Source: Geojedonia litorea | GTDB taxonomy: Bacteria > Bacteroidota > Bacteroidia > Flavobacteriales > Flavobacteriaceae | Assembly: GCF_042654525.1 (NCBI RefSeq) | Contig: NZ_JBHSGP010000014.1 | Coordinates: forward strand, 1 to 64,000 | Reading direction: 5' to 3' | Length of the DNA: 64,000 nt | In this document: piece after piece, positions 28,019 to 37,100 of the stretch | Layout of the letters: each line of letters begins with the position of its first letter | Position numbering within the stretch: the first letter of the stretch is position 1 | Notes under the pieces: model-generated | What the model saw: the letters and a program-made list of their open reading frames with translations, nothing else | The model's database searches: none | What the model was told of the DNA's origin: nothing | Program-made: the position numbers and the translations under genes

Positions 28019-29659
28019 CTATAATCCTAAAACCTCTATACCTTGTTCAAAAATAACATCAACTGGGATATTAGCGGCACTCAAGCGATCTAGATCAGCC
28101 TGTAATTCTGAAGATATAATTCCTTTTTCAGCGACTAGTTTTGCGACGCCATCATAATCACCATTACCTTGAAGCGTTAAAATTAAGTTTGATAAATCTT
28201 TCATGGCAGATTCCATTTTATCAAAATTCACTTTATAAGTACCATCCTCACTTCTTGCAAACGCACCTTTTTCCTTGAAGAAATTAAATCGAATCATATT
28301 TGCCTTGCCATGTGCTGAAGAAGCTCCAAACCTCACCGAACGAAAAATACCAGCCATAAACGTGACCATATTGTCCTTAATATCATCGGTCAATTCACCT
28401 TTAGCATTTAACTGTTGAATCATATAAAGTCCCAAAATATCAGCTTTGCCTTCTTCCAACGCGCTTGAATGTTCCTTTAGTGCCGTTCTAACCATTCCTT
28501 TGTTATTTATGGTGTTCTTTATCCCTAAACCGTGCGCCACTTCATGAAACATGGTATTGGCAAAAAAAGCATCAAACGTTATATGTTGACGTTGCGATTC
28601 ATCGATTAAAGCTTCAGAAATAGGCAGCATAATCTTATCAAATTTAGCTCTCATAGCATTTTTAAGTTGAAGACGTCGCGTTCCTTTTTCTAATTGAACT
28701 TCTTCATCATTTGGTAAATTGATTGCAATAGTTTTGCTTCCAGCATTACAATCTCCAGCATAAAACACAACATCATATGCGTTTAGGTCACTATCTGTTC
28801 CAGGAGTTTCCTTTTTGTAGGCTTCATCAACTGGTAATCCTTTTTGTAATTCAGGTAAATACGCACTGAATCTGGCCAAACGTGCACTCCATTCCTGATC
28901 TTTAATTAATACATAACCTTCATGTGCCGCTTTGTTTCCAAATAATGCATCTTCGTAAGTTTCAATTGGACCAATAACAATATCGAGCGTATTGGTTTTC
29001 ATATCCATCCAAGCAAGATCACTTGGTTGATAATTATCATCTAATAAAGCCAAAGCCCTCAATTCTAAATACTTCTGAAGACCTTCATCTTCAGCCAATT
29101 TAGCGGCTTCGAGCAATAATAAGGATACTTCTTTTACTTCTTTTTCAAATTGTTTGTGATAAGGAATTGAATATAATTGCCCATTTTCATCACGACGAAC
29201 AAAATTGTAGATACTGGTTTTATCTACAATATCTGCAGACTCAAACTCGTCTTTAGTCATATCAACCGGATAAAAATTTGCTCCTTTTGGCTTTTTTCCA
29301 ACGCCCTCAACAAAAGGTTTGTTACCATCCAATCGATCCCAAGGCCCGTAATTTATCTTCACAAACTTCTTTGTGTTTTCATCAGAAATAGAATTAAGCA
29401 ATTCTGTTTTATCACCATAGGCTTCATACCAAAACAAGTCATTCATTTTATTGGCTGCTTTAATGAGTAAAGGCAACATTTGACGTTCCTTTTCGGTAAG
29501 TTTACTCACATCTGCTGTCAGAGTAAAACTCACATATTTACTTAAGTTTTGTTCCATTTCTGTTGGAGTGGATTGCTCAATTACTGCAGTTTTATCTTTG
29601 TCCTGTTTACACGATAAAACTGTAAAAAATGCTATTGTTAAAATGACTATGTTTTTCAT
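28019..29659 (-). CDS. Dipeptidyl-peptidase III family zinc lipoprotein (M49)
   Basis: 546-residue lipoprotein (lipobox TVLSC, Cys17). The zinc site reads FHEVAHGLG near residue 372 with a second motif EEGKADILGLY about 45 residues later, the order seen in M49 peptidases. Eukaryotic DPP III uses a six-residue HEXXGH; here it is the five-residue HEXXH, as reported for some bacterial M49 enzymes. Expected to be a periplasmic or outer-membrane metallopeptidase releasing dipeptides; some such proteins are labelled only 'Zn-dependent hydrolase'. Monocistronic with its own terminator. Confidence 0.82.
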   Translation of the reverse strand: MKNIVILTIAFFTVLSCKQDKDKTAVIEQSTPTEMEQNLSKYVSFTLTADVSKLTEKERQMLPLLIKAANKMNDLFWYEAYGDKTELLNSISDENTKKFVKINYGPWDRLDGNKPFVEGVGKKPKGANFYPVDMTKDEFESADIVDKTSIYNFVRRDENGQLYSIPYHKQFEKEVKEVSLLLLEAAKLAEDEGLQKYLELRALALLDDNYQPSDLAWMDMKTNTLDIVIGPIETYEDALFGNKAAHEGYVLIKDQEWSARLARFSAYLPELQKGLPVDEAYKKETPGTDSDLNAYDVVFYAGDCNAGSKTIAINLPNDEEVQLEKGTRRLQLKNAMRAKFDKIMLPISEALIDESQRQHITFDAFFANTMFHEVAHGLGIKNTINNKGMVRTALKEHSSALEEGKADILGLYMIQQLNAKGELTDDIKDNMVTFMAGIFRSVRFGASSAHGKANMIRFNFFKEKGAFARSEDGTYKVNFDKMESAMKDLSNLILTLQGNGDYDGVAKLVAEKGIISSELQADLDRLSAANIPVDVIFEQGIEVLGL

Positions 29660-29801
29660 TAATACTAGTTGTTTTTGATTTTCTCAAAGATACAATATTT
29701 TAATCTCGACTAAAACGTTAAAAAGTCCTTAAAACTTTTAATGCATTAAACTATTTAAGTTACTCCCAGTCTTACATCTAGAAACAATTAAAAAAAAAGA
29801 C

Positions 29802-30287
29802 ATGAAAAATATCCTAATTATTGTGTTAGCACTGGTATCCTTTCAAATATCAGCACAAGAGAAAAAGAAAGAGCTGCGTAAAGAAGTGCAAAAAGAACGC
29901 ATGGAAGCCATGCAAGACTTGAGCCCAGAAGAGGTTGCTACCTTGCAGACGAAAAAAATGACACTACATTATGACCTCAACGAAAGTCAACAAAAGCAAC
30001 TTATGGCCCTAAATTTAGAGGAAGCCAAATTGAGAAAAATTAAGATGGAAGAGCGAAAAGCCATGAAAGACAAAGCTGAAAAAACAGCTCCTACCAAGGA
30101 GGACAAATTAAAGATGGCGAATGAAAGATTGGATCACCAAATTGCATTAAAAGCCAAAATGAAATCTATTTTAAATAAAGAGCAATTTGAAAAATGGGAC
30201 GCAAATCAAGCTAAAATGCAACAAAGGCGTCAAGGCAAAATGAAAATGGCTAGAAAAAAAATGGCAATAGAAAAAAACAAACAATAA
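29802..30287 (+). CDS. Secreted basic helical protein (DUF4890/Spy-like)
   Basis: 161 residues: signal peptide 1-18 (SFQISAQ), then an almost wholly charged, Lys/Glu/Met-rich helical protein. The pattern DLSPEEVATLQTKKM followed by LNESQQKQLMALNLEEAKL, and later LNKEQFEKWDA, resembles LTxxQ-type repeats of Spy/CpxP periplasmic proteins and flavobacterial DUF4890. Likely periplasmic, perhaps chaperone-like; this is inference. The gene stands alone and ends at a strong terminator. Confidence 0.72.
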   Translation: MKNILIIVLALVSFQISAQEKKKELRKEVQKERMEAMQDLSPEEVATLQTKKMTLHYDLNESQQKQLMALNLEEAKLRKIKMEERKAMKDKAEKTAPTKEDKLKMANERLDHQIALKAKMKSILNKEQFEKWDANQAKMQQRRQGKMKMARKKMAIEKNKQ

Positions 30288-30316
30288 TTTGATTGGTTAG
30301 TTAGTTTAGTTAGTTT

Positions 30317-30356
30317 GAAAAGCATTGACATCAAAAATCAATGCTTTTCTTTTTTT
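30317..30356. terminator. Terminator between convergent genes
   Basis: 12-bp stem GAAAAGCATTGA / TCAATGCTTTTC with a 9-nt loop, followed by a T-run that reaches the hemL stop codon. It ends the secreted-protein gene and could stop the hemL operon too. Just upstream is a short run of TTAGT repeats (30296-30315). Confidence 0.85.
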
Positions 30357-31641
30357 ATAAACTAGAGGCGACTTTATCTACAGCTTTTATGGTTTCATCC
30401 AAATCATTGTATGTTAAGGCATCACATAAAAACCAAGTTTCAAAAGCACTTGGAGCTATATATACACCTTCGTTAAGCATCCCGTGAAAAAAAGTTTTAA
30501 ACCTATCATTATTTCCATGGGCCGAACTCGTAAAATCTACAACTTCATCTTCAGCAAAATGAATAGAGATCATTGACCCAACTCGATTTATAGTATGTGT
30601 TACATTTCTATTTTTCAACACTTTAGAACAACCTTCGTGTAAATACTTTGTTTTTTCTGCAAGTCGATCAAAAATATTTGTATCAGTATTCAATTCATTG
30701 AGCATGGCAAGACCTGCTGCCATTGCCAGAGGATTTCCACTTAATGTACCTGCTTGGTAAACTGGTCCCAAAGGCGACAAGTGATTCATAATTTCATTCC
30801 TAGCCGCAAAGGCACCTACGGGAAGTCCACCACCTATAACCTTACCAAAACAAACTATATCAGCTTTCACATTAAAAAGCTCCTGCGCTCCACCTTTTGC
30901 CAATCTAAACCCTGTCATAACTTCATCGAAAATGAGAAGTATATCATGTTCATCGCACAAACTTCTTAAGTTTTGTAAAAAGTTTTGCCTAGGTGGAATG
31001 CAGCCCATGTTTCCAGCCACTGGCTCAAGAATTATACAGGCAATTTCATTTGGGTTAGCTTCAATTAGTGCTTTAACACTTTCAATATTATTATAAATAG
31101 CTAATAAGGTGTCTTTTGCTGTACCTTGAGTTACCCCCGGACTATTTGGAGTTCCAAACGTAACCGCTCCACTACCTGCCTGAATCAAAAAAGCATCGCT
31201 ATGTCCATGGTAACAGCCTGCAAATTTGATAATTTTGTCTTTTCGCGTATACCCTCGAGCCAATCTAACCGCACTCATACAAGCTTCTGTTCCAGAATTT
31301 ACAAAACGAATTTTATCAATATGAGGCACCATTGAAATGGCTAGTTCTGCAATTTTAGTTTCAATCTCCGTTGGCATTCCAAATGAAGTTCCTAGCCTTG
31401 CCCGTTCAATGACAGCATCTACCACAGGCTTATAGGCATGACCTAAAATCATTGGTCCCCAAGAATTAATGTAATCTATAAATCGATTATCATCTTCATC
31501 ATAGACATAAGCACCTTTAGCAGATTTAGCAAAAATTGGTGTGCCTCCAACCCCTTTAAAGGCTCTAACTGGCGAATTCACCCCGCCCGGAATCACACGC
31601 TCGGCTTCTAAAAATAATGCGCTGCTTCGCTGATATAACAT
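30355..31641 (-). CDS. hemL: Glutamate-1-semialdehyde 2,1-aminomutase
   Basis: Converts glutamate-1-semialdehyde to 5-aminolevulinate in tetrapyrrole synthesis; PLP-dependent. 428 residues with RVIPGGVNSPVRAF at the N-terminus, GCYHGHSDA, DEVMTGFR and the PLP Lys in CFGKVIGGGLPVGAF. Length matches the family. Last gene of a minus-strand group with a glucosaminidase (2-bp gap), a PLP deaminase-like enzyme and a small membrane protein; the grouping is by position and not one pathway. Confidence 0.97.
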   Translation of the reverse strand: MLYQRSSALFLEAERVIPGGVNSPVRAFKGVGGTPIFAKSAKGAYVYDEDDNRFIDYINSWGPMILGHAYKPVVDAVIERARLGTSFGMPTEIETKIAELAISMVPHIDKIRFVNSGTEACMSAVRLARGYTRKDKIIKFAGCYHGHSDAFLIQAGSGAVTFGTPNSPGVTQGTAKDTLLAIYNNIESVKALIEANPNEIACIILEPVAGNMGCIPPRQNFLQNLRSLCDEHDILLIFDEVMTGFRLAKGGAQELFNVKADIVCFGKVIGGGLPVGAFAARNEIMNHLSPLGPVYQAGTLSGNPLAMAAGLAMLNELNTDTNIFDRLAEKTKYLHEGCSKVLKNRNVTHTINRVGSMISIHFAEDEVVDFTSSAHGNNDRFKTFFHGMLNEGVYIAPSAFETWFLCDALTYNDLDETIKAVDKVASSL

Positions 31642-31643
31642 AT

Positions 31644-32453
31644 TTAGTTATTTTTTATGAGTAATATTTGACCAATTTTAAGATCATTGCTGGTCATATT
31701 ATTTAATTTTTGAATATCTACGACGTTGACGCCGTAGCGTTTAGAAAGTGAATATAAAGTATCTCCTTTTTCAACCGTATGTGTAGTTATTGAGGGTTCA
31801 TTTGGATAAACTCTAGCTGGTCGCTGTAGTACCAATTCATCAAATTTATAAAGTTGAAAACGTTCAATTAAACTGATTAGTTTTTCGGGATATTTTCGAT
31901 CTGTAGCATAACCTGCCGCTCTTAACCCCTTTGCCCAAGCACGATAATCGTCATCATCTAAAGCAAATAGACCTGCATATCGACTGCGCCCGGTTAAGAA
32001 TTTTGAATGGTCTTCAAATGATTCCTCGGCATGTTTATATTTTCTGAAACATTCTTGCGAAGCATCATCGTCATGATAAATTTTATCGCCTGTCCAATCA
32101 TGACATTTTATACCAAAATGATTATTGGCCTCAACAGCTAAACGACCTCTACCCGAACCAGACTCTAATATGCCTTGAGCTAAAGTAATACTTGCCGGAA
32201 TTTTGTATCTGCGCATTTCTTCCATGGCAATGGCACTAAAATTAGCAATATAGCCTTCAGTGGCATTGGCATAAGTTGTAGTAGGTTTTTCCTCAACAGA
32301 CTTATTTTCATCTACATGTTCAACATCTTTATTCGATATTACCACCTGTTCAGTTTTTCTAGGATCATCCTTTTTCTTGGTAACGATTTTCTTTTTCGAA
32401 CCACAACTTACAACAATCAAACAAAGTACTATTTTAACAATTATTCGCTTCAT
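31644..32453 (-). CDS. Peptidoglycan hydrolase, GH73 glucosaminidase with LysM
   Basis: 269-residue lipoprotein (VSC lipobox, Cys17) with a charged linker (20-65), a GH73-type N-acetylglucosaminidase domain (about 66-205) with catalytic Glu in AQGILESGSGRGRLA and NNHFGIKCH, and a C-terminal LysM (about 220-267, HTVEKGDTLYSLSKRYGVN). LysM binds peptidoglycan. Likely acts in septum or cell-wall turnover at the periplasmic face. Cotranscribed with hemL (2 bp) and the PLP enzyme (4 bp). Confidence 0.93.
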   Translation of the reverse strand: MKRIIVKIVLCLIVVSCGSKKKIVTKKKDDPRKTEQVVISNKDVEHVDENKSVEEKPTTTYANATEGYIANFSAIAMEEMRRYKIPASITLAQGILESGSGRGRLAVEANNHFGIKCHDWTGDKIYHDDDASQECFRKYKHAEESFEDHSKFLTGRSRYAGLFALDDDDYRAWAKGLRAAGYATDRKYPEKLISLIERFQLYKFDELVLQRPARVYPNEPSITTHTVEKGDTLYSLSKRYGVNVVDIQKLNNMTSNDLKIGQILLIKNN

Positions 32454-32457
32454 ATTT

Positions 32458-33369
32458 TTAATCCAGTAATGGCCAACCTTTTGCTTTTAATTTTAAGTTC
32501 ATTCCATCAATACCTTGTAAACCCCCTGTATGAATCGCTAAAATTTTTGCATTTTGTGAAAAATAACCTTTTTCGATTAAATCAAAAATTCCGTACATCA
32601 TTTTGCCAGTATAAACAGGGTCTAAAGGAATGTTCTGTTCTTTTTTAAACTGATTAATAAAACTGATTAAACTGGTATTTATTTTAGCATAACCTCCAAA
32701 ATGGTAATCTAAAATAAGTTTCCAGTTTTCTTTGTTGGCAAATTTACTAATATCTTCTTTTAAAAAAGAGCCTTTTAAAGCTGGAAAACCCAAAACTTGT
32801 TGACTAGGTTTTGAACAATTTATCACTCCCGAAATAGTTCCTCCTGTTCCAACTGGGCAACAGACATAATCAAAATCCTTATCTTCATCAGTTAAAATTC
32901 CTTCACAACCTTCTACTGCCAATGTATTGGTTCCTCCTTCAGGAAGGATATAAACTTCTCCAAATTTTGAATTTATAGTAGTTATAAATTCCTCCGTATT
33001 TTTCTTCCGATACATCTCGCGACTAACGAATTCAAACTGCATACCAGATTGATGTGCAAATTGCAAAGTTGGATTAGTTGCAACATGATCTCTTAATTCT
33101 TCACCTCGAATAATCCCAATAGTTTTTAAGCCGTAAATTCTACCTGCCTTGGCCACGGCTGCTATGTGATTAGAATAGGCACCACCAAATGTGAGAATTG
33201 TATTAAAATTCCTTTTTATAGCTTCTTCTAAATTGAACTTGAGTTTATGGTATTTATTCCCAGAAACAATTGGATGAATTAAATCTTCACGCTTAACAAC
33301 AAGTTCTACCCTATGTTTAGAATTGATCACAACAGACTGATTAACTGATAGTTCAGGTTTAAATTCCAT
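32458..33369 (-). CDS. ACC deaminase/D-cysteine desulfhydrase family enzyme
   Basis: 303 residues of fold-type II PLP enzyme. PLP Lys in VSGNKYHKLKFNL, phosphate-binding and substrate region FGGAYSNHIAAVA, glycine loop CPVGTGGTISGV, and HTGGLQGIDGM near the end. The family covers ACC deaminase, D-cysteine desulfhydrase and related beta-eliminases; the motifs do not settle which. In related bacteria it is usually annotated only to family. Sits in the operon with hemL and the glucosaminidase. Confidence 0.88.
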   Translation of the reverse strand: MEFKPELSVNQSVVINSKHRVELVVKREDLIHPIVSGNKYHKLKFNLEEAIKRNFNTILTFGGAYSNHIAAVAKAGRIYGLKTIGIIRGEELRDHVATNPTLQFAHQSGMQFEFVSREMYRKKNTEEFITTINSKFGEVYILPEGGTNTLAVEGCEGILTDEDKDFDYVCCPVGTGGTISGVINCSKPSQQVLGFPALKGSFLKEDISKFANKENWKLILDYHFGGYAKINTSLISFINQFKKEQNIPLDPVYTGKMMYGIFDLIEKGYFSQNAKILAIHTGGLQGIDGMNLKLKAKGWPLLD

Positions 33370-33375
33370 AATTTT

Positions 33376-33714
33376 TTATAGATATTTTATAAATCCCCAA
33401 AAAGTTCTTGAATTTAAGTACTCTTGATTAGATTCATTTTGATAAGCCTCACGTTCAAAGGCTATATTTTTATAAGCCAAGTTCCAATTTTTATAAAGTG
33501 CCAATCGCAATAAAAACTCCAAACTATACCAAATAAAAAAGGGCAGAATTAATAATTCCAATTGCTGTTTTAAATGAATTCTCTCATGGTTGATTAAATT
33601 CTTATCAGACATTAACAATTTATGCTTTACAAACACAAATGGGAAAATTGTTATAGCAGAATAGCCTTTAGGAACCAAATATTTTGAACTATAGATCATG
33701 AGTGCGGCATACAA
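33376..33714 (-). CDS. Small membrane-associated protein with HExxH motif
   Basis: 112 residues. NHERIHLKQQLELLILPFFIW combines an HExxH sequence with a following hydrophobic helix, and a later FEREAYQNE could supply a third zinc ligand; this arrangement recalls short M56/M48-like metallopeptidases but the protein is very small. A second ATG at 33699 (MIYSSKYLV) is a plausible start. First gene of the group leading to hemL (6 bp before the PLP enzyme gene). No function is assigned; the protease idea is inference. Confidence 0.7.
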   Translation of the reverse strand: MYAALMIYSSKYLVPKGYSAITIFPFVFVKHKLLMSDKNLINHERIHLKQQLELLILPFFIWYSLEFLLRLALYKNWNLAYKNIAFEREAYQNESNQEYLNSRTFWGFIKYL

Positions 33715-33747
33715 CTAACATGCGAATTTACGTTATCTTTGTCATAT

Positions 33748-33909
33748 ATGAAGAACATTGTCCCAATAGAAGAAGGTGATTATTACATAACTCCTGAAGG
33801 TTATCGCTGTTTTACTGAACAATACCATCTCAAGCGTGGTTACTGTTGTGAAAGTGGTTGTAGACATTGTCCTTATGGATTCGACAAGAGCAAGTTATAT
33901 AGAAAATAA
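33748..33909 (+). CDS. DUF5522-family small Cys-rich protein
   Basis: 53 residues from ATG 33748 to TAA 33907-33909. Sequence pattern: acidic start, TPEGYRCFTEQYHLKRGYCC, then ESGCRHCPYGF. The CC-x-x-x-C-x-x-C cluster with H and CPYGF is the signature of DUF5522, a small, probably metal-binding protein common in Bacteroidota. A TATCTTTG box at 33734-33741 is a likely -7 element right before the start, giving a very short leader. Divergent from the HExxH gene. Confidence 0.85.
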   Translation: MKNIVPIEEGDYYITPEGYRCFTEQYHLKRGYCCESGCRHCPYGFDKSKLYRK

Positions 33910-34157
33910 TTAAACCTTTACACACCAAAACTCCATTTCAACACATTATTAATATTGGTAGGATTGGTATGATTATTGAGGTTAATTAAATCTAAAAACA
34001 TCTTAATTTCCGACTAATTTGTTATATTTAGAAAACAAATATGAAAGGTAAAGCATGTTGAGATTGGCCAAATTGCTATGAAACCAGTCTTATTCAAAAT
34101 CTACCCACAACATTTAGTTAGAAATGTACTAAACTCGTTTTAACCAAAAATTCAAAC

Positions 34158-34712
34158 ATGAAAATGAAAAATTTATTCAAACTATTACCTTTAACATTAA
34201 TTGTCTTGGTAATTACTTCCTGCAGCTCTGTAAGAGTAGCTGCCGATTATGACAAAAATGCCGACTTTAATAGTCTTAAAACCTTTGCCTTTTTCAAAAC
34301 AGGTATTGATAAAGCCGAGATTAGTGATTTAGACAAACGTCGCATTTTACGCGCTATTGAATCTGAATTATTAGCTCAAGGCTACACGAAATCTGAAAAC
34401 CCAGATATGTTAGTTAGCATATTCACTAAATCACAACAGCGCGTTGATGTATATAACAATGCCTGGGGCTTTGGTGGCTGGGGCTGGGGAGGCTTTGGCC
34501 CAGGTTGGGGCTGGGGCTGGAATCAACCATCGGTTTCCACTCGAACAGAAGGAACGCTTTACATTGATTTAATAGATGCCAAGAAGAAAGAACTCGTTTG
34601 GCAAGGAATGGGCACTGGCTATTTGGCTCAACGCATGGATAAAAAAGAGGAACGTATAAGAGAATTTGTTTCTAAAATTATGGAAAAATATCCTCCTGGA
34701 ATGAATAACTAA
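34158..34712 (+). CDS. DUF4136 lipoprotein
   Basis: 184-residue lipoprotein with signal ending VITSC (Cys22). DUF4136 features: DYDKNADFNSLKTFAFF, RRILRAIESELLAQGY, GTLYIDLIDAKKKELVWQG and a C-terminal helix. An insertion near 100-125 is rich in Gly and Trp (WGFGGWGWGGFGPGWGWGW), a low-complexity loop that probably faces the surface or a membrane. Function unknown; monocistronic. The 248 bp upstream of it hold no recognisable gene. Confidence 0.88.
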   Translation: MKMKNLFKLLPLTLIVLVITSCSSVRVAADYDKNADFNSLKTFAFFKTGIDKAEISDLDKRRILRAIESELLAQGYTKSENPDMLVSIFTKSQQRVDVYNNAWGFGGWGWGGFGPGWGWGWNQPSVSTRTEGTLYIDLIDAKKKELVWQGMGTGYLAQRMDKKEERIREFVSKIMEKYPPGMNN

Positions 34713-34730
34713 TTACTTAAATAACATATT

Positions 34731-34766
34731 AAAAAGGCTTCAATCTAGTAATGAAGCCTTTTTTTT
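34731..34766 (+). terminator. Terminator of the DUF4136 gene
   Basis: 12-bp stem AAAAAGGCTTCA / TGAAGCCTTTTT with a 9-nt loop and a run of eight Ts. Confidence 0.9.
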
Positions 34767-34840
34767 ATACAATTTGACCATCTGCTTTTCAGCATCGTAT
34801 CTAAAAACCTATCTTTGCCAACTTTCAAGCATAGATAATT

Positions 34841-36484
34841 ATGATACTCGGACAAAAAACGATCACGAATTTTACACAGAACCCAAAAAATGATATCCTT
34901 TCAGGACTTACTGTGGCATTAGCGTTAGTACCTGAAGCTGTGGCATTTGCCTTTGTTGCCGGTGTAGATCCACTTGTTGGGTTGTATGGCGCATTTATGA
35001 TGGGTATCGTAACGGCTCTTTTCGGAGGTCGCCCAGGTATGATTTCGGGAGCTACTGGCGCAATGGCCGTGGTAATGGTACATTTGATCCAAAAAGGCAA
35101 TGAAGTAGGTATGGGATTAGAAACACCTATTGATAATCTCGGACTTCAATGGTTATTTATAACTTTACTATTTGTAGGCGCTATACAAATTATGGCTGGG
35201 GTATTAAAGCTTGGAAAGTTCGTACGTCTTATTCCCCATCCTGTAATGATGGGCTTTGTAAATGGTTTGGCCATTGTCATCTTTTTATCACAATTAGGTT
35301 TATTTAAAGAAACTGTAAATGGCGAAACCCAATTCATGACAGGACAAGCCCTTTGGACCATGCTAGGATTTGTGGCATTAACCATGGGTATTATGTTTGG
35401 ATTACCTAGATTGACCAAAAAAATTCCTGCTGCATTAATCGCTATTATTGTTGTAGCGTGTATCACTATTTTTGGTGGTATTGAAGTGAGTACCGTAGGT
35501 TCATTTATTAAAGAAGGTGGTGGTGAAGGTTTACAAGGTGGACTACCTACCTTTCAAGAACAAATATTCAATTTGTTTTATACGTTGCAAGGCCATTGGG
35601 ATCTCATTTTATCAACTGCATTCATTTTAGCTGCAGTAGGCTTAATTGAATCCTTAATGACCCTAAACCTAGTAGATGAAATTACTGAAACCCGTGGCAG
35701 TGGTAATCGTGAGTGTGTTGCACAAGGCGGCGCAAATATTTTAAATGGTCTTTTTGGTGGCATGGGAGGTTGTGCAATGATAGGCCAGTCTATTATTAAT
35801 GTTGATTCTGGTGGACGAGGTCGTCTTTCAGGGGCTGTGGCAGCAATTGCATTACTATGCTTCGTCTTATTTGGGGCCCCATTAATTGAACAAATACCTA
35901 TTGCCGCCCTAGTTGGCGTGATGTTCATGGTTGTTATTGGAACATTCGCATGGAGTAGTTTTAGAATTATTAGAAAAATACCTTTGTCAGATGCCGTTGT
36001 ATTAATAGCGGTTTCAGCTATTACAGTTTGGAAAGATTTAGCAGTTGCAGTTATTGCAGGTGTTATTATTTCAGCCTTGGTTTTTGCCTGGAAAAATGCA
36101 ACAATGATTAGAGCACGGAAACGCATTCAACCTGATGGAACCAAAACTTATGAAATTTGGGGACCTTTGTTTTTTGGATCGATACAAAATTTCAATTCTA
36201 AATTTGATGTAAAGAATGATCCGCAGCATGTTGAAATAGATTTTGTAGAATCTCGTGTGAGTGATCACTCGGCTTTAGAAGCCATTTTTAATCTGGTCAA
36301 TAAATATGAAGCTGAAGGAAAACAAATTAAACTCAAGCATTTAAGTACAGATTGTAAACGATTAATGTACAAAGCCAGTCCAAAATTTAAGGAAGTAATT
36401 GTAGAAGCAGTAGACGACCCACGCTACCATTTAGCTGCAGATCCTGAGAAATTTACAAAACCGCTTTCTGAATATTCGTTGTAA
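34841..36484 (+). CDS. SulP-family inorganic anion transporter
   Basis: 547 residues with about ten to twelve membrane helices. Near the N-terminus DILSGLTVALALVPEAVAFA is the SulP signature; later GSGNRECVAQGGANILNGLF and GGCAMIGQSIINV follow the family. The C-terminal 100 residues form a STAS domain (VEIDFVESRVSDHSALEAI). The family carries sulfate, bicarbonate or similar anions, often Na-coupled; the substrate is not determined here. A TATCTTTG at 34810-34817 may be the -7 box. Confidence 0.93.
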   Translation: MILGQKTITNFTQNPKNDILSGLTVALALVPEAVAFAFVAGVDPLVGLYGAFMMGIVTALFGGRPGMISGATGAMAVVMVHLIQKGNEVGMGLETPIDNLGLQWLFITLLFVGAIQIMAGVLKLGKFVRLIPHPVMMGFVNGLAIVIFLSQLGLFKETVNGETQFMTGQALWTMLGFVALTMGIMFGLPRLTKKIPAALIAIIVVACITIFGGIEVSTVGSFIKEGGGEGLQGGLPTFQEQIFNLFYTLQGHWDLILSTAFILAAVGLIESLMTLNLVDEITETRGSGNRECVAQGGANILNGLFGGMGGCAMIGQSIINVDSGGRGRLSGAVAAIALLCFVLFGAPLIEQIPIAALVGVMFMVVIGTFAWSSFRIIRKIPLSDAVVLIAVSAITVWKDLAVAVIAGVIISALVFAWKNATMIRARKRIQPDGTKTYEIWGPLFFGSIQNFNSKFDVKNDPQHVEIDFVESRVSDHSALEAIFNLVNKYEAEGKQIKLKHLSTDCKRLMYKASPKFKEVIVEAVDDPRYHLAADPEKFTKPLSEYSL

Positions 36485-36509
36485 TTAGAGTTTTGCATTA
36501 AATCTTTTA

Positions 36510-36544
36510 TTTGTATCTTTTTTCAAAGACAAATCTTATCTTTG
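36510..36544 (+). promoter_or_regulatory. Probable promoter of the OsmC-family gene
   Basis: TTTG at 36510-36513 and TATCTTTG at 36537-36544, 23 bp apart. The -7 box is a full match to TAnnTTTG; the spacing is a little long. The start codon lies 67 bp further on. Confidence 0.4.
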
Positions 36545-36611
36545 ATTATGGAGTAATTCTATGTTAAATTTTCCATATCAACTGTAAAACACTAATTATT
36601 AAAATATTCCC

Positions 36612-37025
36612 ATGAAAAGAAAAGCACAAGCACATTGGCAAGGTACAGGTAAAGAAGGCAAAGGACATTTAACCACTCAAAGTACAGTTTTAAGCAAAAC
36701 ACAATATTCATTTTCATCTCGATTTGAACAAGGCATAGGCACAAACCCTGAAGAACTTGTTGCTGCAGCACATTCAGGTTGTTTTACGATGAAATTAGCC
36801 TTCAACCTTCAAGAAGCAAATTACACGCCAAAAGATTTAATTACTGATTGTCAGATCACTTTGGAAGATGGAGCAATTACAAGTTCACATTTAACTTTAA
36901 AAGCTACTGTAGATGGCATAAGTGATGAAGAATTTGGTAAGCTGGTAAAAAATGCTGAAGAGAATTGTCCTATTTCAAAATTACTCAACACAAAAATTTC
37001 GGTGTCCTACACCTTGAATGAATAA
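36612..37025 (+). CDS. OsmC/Ohr-family peroxiredoxin
   Basis: 137 residues with the first Cys in AAHSGCFTMKLAFNL and the second in AEENCPISKLLN, the two catalytic cysteines of OsmC-type thiol peroxidases, and NPEELVAAAHSGC as expected. These enzymes reduce organic hydroperoxides with a lipoyl or other dithiol donor. The N-terminus MKRKAQAHWQGTGKEGKGHL fits OsmC rather than Ohr. Monocistronic with a terminator. Confidence 0.94.
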   Translation: MKRKAQAHWQGTGKEGKGHLTTQSTVLSKTQYSFSSRFEQGIGTNPEELVAAAHSGCFTMKLAFNLQEANYTPKDLITDCQITLEDGAITSSHLTLKATVDGISDEEFGKLVKNAEENCPISKLLNTKISVSYTLNE

Positions 37026-37046
37026 ATTTTAATACCGCAAAAAATG

Positions 37047-37085
37047 AAAGCAGGACCACTTTATTAATGTGACCTGCTTTTTTTT
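37047..37085. terminator. Terminator between OsmC and the catabolic block
   Basis: Stem AAAGCAGG / CCTGCTTT extended by CAC/GTG with a bulge, then a T-run. It lies between converging transcripts and may end the 17-kb minus-strand block as well. Confidence 0.75.
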
Positions 37086-37100
37086 ATAAAGGCATATAGA

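Noticed and set aside
30296..30315. TTAGT tandem repeats
   Set aside because: Too short and simple; no sign of function beyond slippage.
35578..36126. 182-codon open frame on the minus strand inside the SulP gene
   Set aside because: Antisense to a well-conserved membrane protein; composition and lack of any family match show it is a shadow.
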